A stretch of DNA of 64,000 nucleotides, from positions 1,922,001 through 1,986,000 of the forward strand of contig NADL03000740.1 of the NCBI GenBank assembly GCA_002205965.3. Reading direction: 5' to 3'. The translations under genes were made by a program, and so were the position numbers. The notes under the pieces are model-generated. The model did not search any database. It was not told where the DNA came from and worked only from the letters and a program-made list of their open reading frames with translations. This stretch comes from Kappaphycus alvarezii. Lineage: Eukaryota > Rhodophyta > Florideophyceae > Gigartinales > Solieriaceae. This document shows, one piece after another, positions 55,985 through 64,000 of this stretch. Numbering within the stretch: position 1 is the first letter of the stretch; every line of letters begins with the position of its first letter.

Positions 55985-56746
55985 ATGTATAGAACGTAGT
56001 GTGGATAGCGGCACGATGAAGAGGGAGCTGTAAATCAGACGCGATGCGGGAGCATGCGCTGATCGTTGAGCGCTATTGGATGCCCCGACGGTGGCGACCC
56101 GACTGTGACGGACATTGAATTTGAGCAGAAAGGAGAAGAGGGAGCAGAGGCAGGGGTTGAACAGCAACGGAAAACATGTAGTGCATTATTGTAAATCACG
56201 GCAGTATTTTGTACTGTACAATACTGTACTCATGGTACTGTAGTCGGTGTACACTCAAGATGAGTAATGAGTAAAAATTTCTCTCTCACAATTGAATCAA
56301 AAAGCCAGGCCTTGGCCAAGCTTACCATGGGCCTTTTTATCAAGGGTACAATAAAAACCCCACACCACAGCATTACGCACTTTTTGTGCGAAAACCAAAA
56401 ATCAAACTTTTTGGAATTTCAAAATTCACAGCATTCAGTATCAAGGGTACCAAATGTTTGCTGTGTTGCTGTCGTGAATTTGAATAATTTGATTTGAATT
56501 ATTTCCCAAATGGTCGCATATTTAATAAATTTTTTTATATAGTACACGTGTTCAATCCAGGCACACTAGCTCTAGGTAGCTAGCCTCCAAACCACATCAT
56601 TTGTCCATCTTATGGTACACTATTACTACTGTACAAATCCATCAGCAAGCACGCTCATATCCATCGCTAACCCTCGTGCATCCACACACCTCAGCACTCT
56701 TCGTCTCACTTCCTTTGCCTCACAGCTCCTAGCTGCTCCCCAGACA
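55985..56746. promoter_or_regulatory. Bidirectional promoter space, MED18/ApaG
   Basis: A 0.76-kb gap between divergent genes. A TACAG cluster sits at 56,210-56,241 (TTTTGTACTGTACAATACTG then ACTCATGGTACTGTAG). An AT-rich stretch with TTTTTTATATAG at 56,530-56,541 and a pyrimidine-rich leader precede the ApaG start. Confidence 0.45.
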
Positions 56747-57513
56747 ATGTCCCTCCCTTCACCCATCGCTCGAACCCTCTACCGTTCCCTTCTCACTTCA
56801 TCCAAACTTCTACAGTCCCAACTTCTCCGCTACCCTCTGCTCCTCCCCCGTGAATTAGGCTCCCTTCGCGCAGCCTGCGCATCCCCGCTCCCAAGACCTC
56901 CGCGGTCTTGTCGATCTCCATCATCCCCTCCCTCCCAAAACTACAATTCCCCACTACATCTCAATTATCTCCCGTCGAATTCTCGAGGCCTCTCAGGCAC
57001 CCGATTTCCACGGCTTGGAATCCCGTGTCGGTTTTGCCGCCTTGCGTCACCTCAATGCAAGAGTCGACGCCTTGAGACATTTAGTCTTTCATACCAATTC
57101 CGACGCAGAACGTTTCGGTATTCGAGTCGGAGTCGAAAGTTCCTATCAGGGTTCCGATCGCGACCGTTTCTTCTTTCGTTATCAGGTTCGCATTTTCAAC
57201 GCATCAAAGGATACAGTTCAATTGTTGTCACGCGCTTGGACCATTCGCGACTTGGATGGACGTGTCACCAGTGTCGAAGGTCCGGGTGTTTGTCGGAACC
57301 TTTCCAACCTTGGCTCCCCGGGAAACGTATCAATACTCTAGCGCTGTTCCATTAAGTACACCCGTCGGTACACAAAGTGGTCATTACGTCTTTATCGTAA
57401 ATACAGCTGATGGATTGCACCATAACAAACATACCGGTGTAAACAACTGGCAGCATAGAATGAGGCATGTTCCATTGCCCCGTTCAGTTATCGAGCCGCC
57501 ACACTGGACGTGA
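56747..57513 (+). CDS. ApaG-domain protein with LYR-like N-terminus
   Basis: The start MSLPSPIARTLYRSLLTSSK contains an L-Y-R motif in a helical context as in mitochondrial LYR proteins. A frame change then leads through ISRRILEASQAPDFHGLESR, GFAALRHLNARVDALRHL to an ApaG fold: IRVGVESSYQGSDRDRFFF, YQVRIFNAS, LLSRAWTIRDLDGRV, EGPGV[frame change]VGTFPTLAPRETYQYSSAV then PLSTPVGTQSGHYVFIV. ApaG is a compact fibronectin-like domain known as a stand-alone bacterial protein and in F-box and POLDIP2-type eukaryotic proteins; the exact role here is unknown. The frame change at 57,287-57,291 lies in GGTGTTTGTCGG, where one T fewer restores GVVG, so a homopolymer error is likely. The N-terminal frame change near 56.85-56.95 kb is not localised. 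Confidence 0.75.
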
Positions 57514-58068
57514 GACGCGGTACTGGTTTGATCCCGAATTCCGGCAATGTCAGTTCCGGCGGGAAAAGCAGCGGAAGAAGACGACGAACTGATGACTTGC
57601 GCAAGCGTTGATCCCACTATCTCCACGCCAACGCCGATGTGGCACTTTGCAATTTCATTCACATCGCCAAGGTTTTTGCTCTTTTTGGCTTTGTTTTCGC
57701 AGACCATGCATTAACTGCTCTCTAACTCCTCACCACTAACCATCCGTGTCCCGCTCGTTTCTTGCCAAAGTCTCGCACAACCACGTCTTCAAATTCAGTT
57801 TCTTCTACCGACCAACCGCAACCGTTTACTCATTTCTTCATTCTAACTACCCACTCACGCACCCCATGCCGCAATCGTCTCAATTTTGGTATCAACATTC
57901 TCTCTGGACCGCTCGCACGCACTCCCCCTCACATCGGCTTGCTGTACAATTTTCCTATTAAAAAGCAACATTTCTGTGTAACCCTCTTCCTACCAACAGG
58001 AATGCGTTGCACAGTTTGATATATGTCGCACTACTCGTCTTTTTCAAACTCACCGTCCTAGCGCAACT
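57514..58068. other. Tail-to-tail gap, ApaG/ATAD2
   Basis: Short open frames exist on both strands (57,746-57,961 plus; 57,384-57,707 minus), none with a recognisable domain. Most likely the two 3' UTRs. Confidence 0.4.
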
Positions 58069-61000
58069 TCACTCCACTAGTTGTCCTACCACCGCCGGGT
58101 CGTTTCTCGCCTCCGCTACAACTTCCAACATCCTCTTCATCACTTGATTCCTATCCATGCTATGCCGGTACCGCCGAAGCAGCTTTGCACACTTTATGTA
58201 TAGCACTTCGAGGCCATCAACCGTTACTCCCGTCGAAACCGCCAACACCTGCTTTTTGAGCAACATCAGATCACTCCGACTCGCAGGAACAACCTCCTCT
58301 CCGTTTCCGACTTCTACATCCTCTTGGCCATCCGTCTTCTCTGAGCATCCGTTAATGTCCATGTCACACCTGATTCGCGCAACTCCCCTCACTGGCTCCT
58401 TCCTCCAAACCTGCGTACATTTTCCTCATTACTGTCCCGATTTTTGCTCCAGTCTCACCCCCATCCACTGCATCTTCACACTCTTGAGTTTGTCGGATGC
58501 TAGGTCATCTTCTTGGCTTCCTCCACTTATTCTCTCTCCTCGACTTCGCAACCCGTTCTGAAATTATTTTGTTGCATGTTTCAACGAGCACCGGGTTCAA
58601 ATTGTCTACCCACGCATGAACAATGTCTATCAAGCCATGGGCTCTGCGAAGAATAGCTGCTCCTGTTTCTGTGTTCGGAGGATTGTACTGGATCGCATTC
58701 CGCACGAGAATTTCAAAATCGTTAACCATGGCAAGAACTGTGGGATACTTGCCTAAGTCAATGTTGGATGCAATCTTGGAGATGTCCATAGGGGTCTTGA
58801 TGATGTCGTAGTAATCCGGCGCCGATAACGGGTCGACAGGGTTCCAGAAGGCCTTGAAGCGCCTATCCCGAAGCAAATTTTCCACAAACGCTCGCATTTC
58901 CATGCGTAGCCTGCGGATAAATCTATCCTCTGCAAGTACTTTCTGCATGACTCTTCTGCAGATGGTGGTTTTGGAGTCGGAGGCGGTGCCTTTTGAAGAA
59001 CCTCAGTCTTACGTCTTCTGCGTCGAAGTCTTGCTGCGGATAATGACAATCTTGGAATCTCTTGCACCCGGTCAAGCATTGGTCCAAACATTTGGCGACG
59101 GGCTTCCTCCGGAGGAGCGCTTAGCTCTATGGTTTCGCCGAAGAACTCAGCTACTTCTTGAGGCAGATCATTTAGAGGCTTCTCAGCTGTTGCAAGCACC
59201 AGAAGAGGTAAATCCGGTGGCACATCTTCAACGCAATGACAAATGTTGTTTTCAACGACTCGGAGGCTGATTCCCACCACAACTGAAGATGGGGCAGATA
59301 GAGGATCGAAGGAACTGAACGAACGGCCTCACGGAAGGCAGACATTAGTGCCTCTTCTGCGCACCGTGAGCCACTATCTGCAAGCAGCGTAGGGTAATCT
59401 ATTGCATGCACTGGACAGCTTTCATACTCATGGAGTATTGCTGGCCCGAGCTGAGCTTGACCTAGACCTTGGACACCACAAATGAGGAACCTCGGTCGCA
59501 GGGTTATACTTCTTTCTAATCCAGATCCAGAGTTAGGCCGCAATCGTCCCGCATTGGAAATATCTGGTAGCCCTTTCTGCAGCGAAGAGAGTTCATATTC
59601 TTCGTCAGAGCACGATTCGTCCGTCGGAAAGTCAGGATGGTCCGCGTTCGGTACTCGCTCACCACAAAGCTGCCTTGCTTTTTGGACTCTCCGATCTGAG
59701 CTCCGAGGCCTTGGGGGAATATTCGCCTCAAAATTGACAGGCAAGATTTGAGGGGCGTGTTGAGAATGGCACCGAGCCTCTCTGGAACCGGCCTTGCATT
59801 GGTTCTGGCACTCCTGTGGCTTGCAGGAACTATGTCCTTCATAGCTGACAGAAAATCTCTTACCGTAACCTTGACTTCATCGGGATTAATTTGCAGTTTT
59901 TCATTTGATTCATAGATTTGCGGATATCGTCGCCGCAAAGCTCTCAATGCAGATTCAGAACACAGCGATTTGAGGTCTGCTCCACAATATCCTACTGTCG
60001 CCTTAGCCACTGCGTCGAGTACCTCAGAATTGAGTCGCGGAGACCATTTGGCTGTGTGGATGCCCAAAATCTTTCTCCGAGCTTGAGCATTCGGCAGCGT
60101 GAAAATCAACTCTCTGTCAAACCTACCAGGTCTCCGCAAAGCTGGGTCAATTGCATCCACTCTGTTCGTGGCCCCAATTACAACTACCTGCCCACGAGCA
60201 TCAAGCCCGTCCATGAGTCCCAGAAGCGTTGATACTATGGAAGAATGAATCTGGTCCTGACGCGATGATCTGACAGGTGCCAACCCATCTATTTCATCAA
60301 AGAAAATAATGGACGGCTGATGCCTTTTGGCAGCCTCAAATGTCATTCGGAGCTGTCTCTCAGCCTCCCCAACCCACTTGCTCAAACAATCAGCACCGTT
60401 TCGCATGAAAAACGCAACCCTCGGCTTTTTCTTGGCATTCGAATTTGTCCCAGGAACTAAAGATGCAGGAGAACCTCCTTCCCCCCTCTCGCGAACTTCG
60501 CCTGCTCCTCAGTCATCGCAAGCCTCCCGTGCAACTCTTCAGACCGTTTTGAAACGACGGTTGCGTGCTCATTAGCGAGCAGAGCGGACCGAGAGTATCA
60601 GGGGCGCTCGACATCGATGATAGGGCATCAGGAATGTTAACTGTTTTTCAATCAAGGGCCCATTCTGTTCAATAGCGCTGTCCTTCGTGGGAGCTTGATC
60701 CGTCATGATGACATCTACGACTGGTTCGTCCTTTAAATGCTCTCCACTCTTCAGTTTCGGACCACAAATATTACTGGATGTCGCCGGGAAAACGCTAGGT
60801 GGAACCATATCTAAGTCTTTCACCGATTCATTATTCGGTTTCGGAGATTCACTGGATTTGACTGTACGCATCCACCTCACTCCCACAACTTGCTGCGAGT
60901 GCACGAGCGCAAAGCGTTTTTCCAGTGCCTGGGGGGCCATAAAACAATACCCCCTTTGGAGCCTCCATCTTGAACTTATCGAATACCTCGGGATACAAAA

Positions 61001-62558
61001 GTGGCAGGGCAACCATTTCCTTCAGCCCGAACGTGATGATCAAGACCCCCGACGTCCTCCCATGAGAGATTTGTGTCTACTTGAATTGGCTCAATCCCCG
61101 TGGTCTTTGCACCCCCAACAATAGCGTCGTCGTCAGATGGGAAGGGGTCCGTCACTGTCGGTCGTAGACGATTCTTCCTCCTGCTGTAACGCCCGCTCCG
61201 CGAGGGACGCATATTGAGAGTTGCATCCATGGTCGCCATAGGATTCTGAAGATAGTCCACGGAGCCAGTCTGTTTGCAATAGCATCCTCAGCACGGCTAG
61301 CTGCCGCACGAGTTGGACGGGAACGCTTTGCCGCCGGAGGCAACTCGCCACTCGACACGCTGTCATTGCTCTCGCTCTCAACATCAGGATAAAAGTCTGA
61401 AGGCCGAAGCGATTCCGATCGCGGACGATAACTCTTTCGCGCCTCTCGCGCTATTGAACTTTCATTACGCTCTGCTCTCGTGGATCGACGCTTACGCTTG
61501 GCGGCCACTGTTCGTCTTGGTTGCGTCTTGCGTGCCCGTCGAGAGCGACGCCTTGGAGCAATACGGACCGCAAAATCACTTTCATCGTCGTGGTCATCTT
61601 CATTGGCAGCTTCTTGATCTTCCCTGAAAATTTCATCTCGATTTCTTGTTCTGCTGAGTCATCACCAGGCCCTGGACTCGGAAAATCACCGTCACCATAC
61701 GATTTCAACCTCAGCTTCAACATCTGGGGTTCTTGACCTTGTTGCATATTTTGTCTGCGACCGCGTTTGACGCATAGGTACTTGAATTCTATCTGGGGAC
61801 TGCTGCTGAGATCCTCTGGCGTTGTAGGTGAGATCAGGTCGCTCTACTACCGATGCTGACTTGCGACGTGTGACACGGCGGTGATCATCAGCCGGTTCGT
61901 GATCCTCAATCTTGAAATGCTAGAGCGTGTGCCTTTACGATGAATAACAATTTCCTCCTCATCATCAAAAGGTTCATCATCCAGCTCTGTGAGGGTGAAA
62001 TTCGGCTTTGCTTTCCGCGCGGTGGTTCGTTCCCTAGCCCTGTCAGGATGAAATGGATATTCCAGGTCCTCTTCTTTTTTCCTTCTTCGGCGTTCGACCC
62101 TTGCTTGACGGGTTTCGGGTGTCTCTGAATGTGAGGCACGCCTTGTACGCGTATGTAGGGGGCTTAGTGGAAGTGCTTGTTGAGGGGGTTTGACAATTCT
62201 GCCTGAGCGAGTAACACGACTTCCTGGAGCGGGAGACTGCTGCTGACTGTGATCGTAGATGCGCATTTCCAGATTTTCCTCATCGATGTCAGCGCCGAGG
62301 TCTTCATGGATGGTGGCTGTCATCATCAGAGGGATGTGGATGGTCCGGGTTGTATTGTTTAAACTGGGTTGGGTCATGCTCAATAGCAGCCTGAGGCTCC
62401 TCTTGAACTTCGGGATAGGCGTCGGGATCGATTTGGTCATCGTCTGAGCTGGATTCACGCAAGGATCGAGTGGGACGATCACGACGCAGATGTAAACGGC
62501 TGTACGGGGTGGGCGGAGGGCTTATGTCTTCCCCGCAAAGATCCTTGAGATTACTCAT
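58069..62558 (-). CDS. ATAD2: ATAD2/Yta7-like AAA ATPase with bromodomain
   Basis: Nuclear chromatin-associated AAA+ ATPase family, known to act on histones and gene boundaries. N-terminus (62.56-61.15 kb): acidic and basic disordered region with [18 protein letters not shown] and KRKRRS. AAA1: [34 protein letters not shown] (Walker A), then an insertion of about 150 residues, then [39 protein letters not shown] (Walker B), [20 protein letters not shown] (Arg fingers). A degenerate AAA2 follows: [49 protein letters not shown]. Bromodomain: [29 protein letters not shown] (acetyl-lysine-binding Asn). C-terminal helical module: [20 protein letters not shown]. About ten frame changes are spread along it. 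Start Met at 62,558. It diverges from the V-ATPase gene. Confidence 0.92.
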
Positions 62559-63716
62559 TCGGCTGAGCGTTCGTTTTGTACAACTGCGGGGGGGCGATTG
62601 TCAACACCCATGAGTGACGGTAGGTAATGCGGTGCAAGAGTATAGAGTTGACCAATGGAATTGTTTTTGTGTTGTTCTTCTTGACGGCAACAGATATAAA
62701 GTAAAGAGAGGGATGATTTGATTGTTCGCGAGTCGTTAAATAGCGTGGATTTGTTTGCGTGACGGAGGGAGGTAATGGGGGTAGTTTAGAGTGGATCAAC
62801 AATAATGGGAAGAAATAGCAATGGTGGACCGGGCAAGCTGACAACGAATGCAGTTGCGGGGTTAGGTTGCAAGGGGAGGTAGTGAGATTACAGCAAATTG
62901 AGACGGAGCGGAGGAATGGAATGGGAGAGGGTGTTGTGGTGGAAGAGATAAAATGTTAAGGGTTTGTCGACCGGGCCAGAAGAACGGGGAAAGCAATAAG
63001 CTGTCGGGAATAAACTGGACGGGGGGAGAGGAGGGGTGGTGACGGGAAAAAGGCAATTTCTCCTGAAACCCGGTGGGAAACCAGCAGCGAGTAATACAGG
63101 AAAGTTTTCAATTTGACAACATGATTTTGACATGATTTGATTGGTTATATTTTGGAATAATACAATGTGAGTGGGCCACCATGGCAATGAAAAATGGTTA
63201 TTAAAGTGCACGTTTTTGAGGCTAGTAAGCTTACAGCTTCTTACAGTACAATAGTACAATAGTACAGTACAAAAAGTTATGTTACAGTGTGCTGTGCAAC
63301 CCTTAACTGTACGTTTATCTGGATCCAAATTTATTGCTATGTCCAACTCGAATCCAGATTAAGCAGTTAGAATGCATTACACCGCATCACACCTCATGAA
63401 TTACAGTGATGCAATGTAATGACATTATCCATGGAGCGCTGGTTGAGTTTGGTTTAAAAAATGTCCATAACTGACCGATGCAATGGTCCATTGTTCCAAG
63501 CCAAGTTCAGCAATCACCCGGCCCCCTTGCGCAAACGACCAATTAACGAACCTTTTCTGCAACTAATCAGCTTTAGCCTAAAGCAAACTTCTCTTTTCAC
63601 TCATCCCTCAGCCCTCAGCCCAATCCAAGCACCCACTACCCCCCGCCCTCTTCAGACTTGCCCTCAAACTCTACCATCTCAGTCAGTGATTGTCAAAACT
63701 GCAAATCTCATCCAAA
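62559..63716. promoter_or_regulatory. Bidirectional promoter space, ATAD2/V-ATPase E
   Basis: A 1.16-kb gap between divergent starts. TACAG/AGTACA units lie at 63,241-63,270 (TTACAGTACAATAGTACAAT, continuing AGTACAGTAC). Pyrimidine-rich leaders flank both ATGs. Open frames here (for example 62,888-63,346 minus) have no domain. Confidence 0.45.
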
Positions 63717-64000
63717 ATGAATGACGCTCAGGTAAAGCAGCAGATCCAGCAAATGGTTTCCTTCATCCGTCAAGAAGCAAACGACAAAGCCAATGAAATC
63801 CGCGTCAAGGCCGAAGAGGATTTAACATTCGTAAACTATCCGCCGTCGAGGCTGCCCGTGAGAAGATCCGCGCTGAATATGAGAAGAAGGTCAATCAGAT
63901 CGATGTCAACCGCAAGATCGCCAAGTCTACCGAGCAAAACGCTGCACGACTCGAGGTACTCAAGGCACGCGACGGCATTTTGCAAGATACATACGAACAG
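63717..64000 (+). CDS. VHA-E: V-type H+-ATPase subunit E, N-terminal part
   Basis: Peripheral-stalk subunit of the vacuolar proton pump, linking the V1 head to V0. It starts MNDAQVKQQIQQMVSFIRQE, followed by ANDKANEIRVKAEED. The frame then breaks at about 63,821 (GAGGATTTAACATTC, where one more T would restore EEDFNIRKL) and continues KLSAVEAAREKIRAEYEKKV, NQIDVNRKIAKS, LEVLKARDGILQDTYEQ to the window end. Conserved features are the N-terminal Q-I-Q-Q-M-x-x-F-I and the E-E-x-F-N-I-x-K-L block of the stalk coiled coil. About 95 of roughly 230 residues are in the window; the C-terminal head is outside. The break looks like a single-base sequence error. Confidence 0.93.
   Translation, partial: MNDAQVKQQIQQMVSFIRQEANDKANEIRVKAEEDLTFVNYPPSRLPVRRSALNMRRRSIRSMSTARSPSLPSKTLHDSRYSRHATAFCKIHTN

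Noticed and set aside
60420..60880. Intron in the ATAD2-like gene
   Set aside because: No convincing GT...AG pair with frame-restoring ends was found and coding-like sequence continues across; kept as insertion, but transcripts would decide.

Overview
The window reads as a nuclear contig of a repeat-rich, intron-poor alga, most likely a florideophyte red alga (Chondrus-like). This is inference. It rests on the alternation of compact gene islands with nested LTR retrotransposons, on conserved eukaryotic genes that read through without recognisable introns, on a starch-binding protein with no targeting peptide (red algae store starch in the cytosol), and on a recurring TACAGTAC motif at gene boundaries. 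There are no operons, CRISPR arrays or functional tRNA/rRNA genes.

Layout. 1-8.5 kb is a scrapyard of retroelements: two Ty1/copia remnants on the minus strand, a LINE tail inserted into a copia integrase, a Ty3/gypsy integrase tail, and a duplicated purine-rich repeat. 8.5-15.4 kb is AT-rich with no supportable gene. A TA-flanked MITE (15,480-15,920) leads into gene island 1 (16.6-26.7 kb): aminopeptidase P (+), PI-specific phospholipase C (-), a tandem CBM25-type starch-binding protein (+), a fucosyltransferase-like type II membrane protein (-), and a phosphoserine-phosphatase-like HAD protein with ACT domains (-).

27.5-53 kb is a nest of transposons. A complete gypsy element with LTRs and a GTGAG target duplication (27,902-34,453) split a LINE. 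A copia element (34,504-about 43,611) carries a Tc1-type fragment in its 5' LTR and a chromodomain gypsy plus a LINE tail in its body. Next come a Tc1-like element (43,714-45,002), a NAM/SANT-like pseudogene, a GC-rich copia element (46.2-50.2 kb) and a pogo-like transposon with perfect 18-bp inverted repeats (50,855-52,970). Another LINE remnant (53.6-54.9 kb) borders gene island 2: MED18-like (-), ApaG-domain protein (+), an ATAD2/Yta7 AAA-bromodomain protein (-) and the start of V-ATPase subunit E (+).

The host genes are arranged as head-to-head and tail-to-tail pairs, and most upstream spaces carry TACAGTAC repeats. Nearly all host genes are interrupted by single-base frame changes, several in homopolymers, while keeping conserved residues on both sides. 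I read these mainly as sequence or assembly indels rather than gene death, so start, stop and product boundaries are approximate. The transposons carry true decay: in-frame stops and lost catalytic residues.
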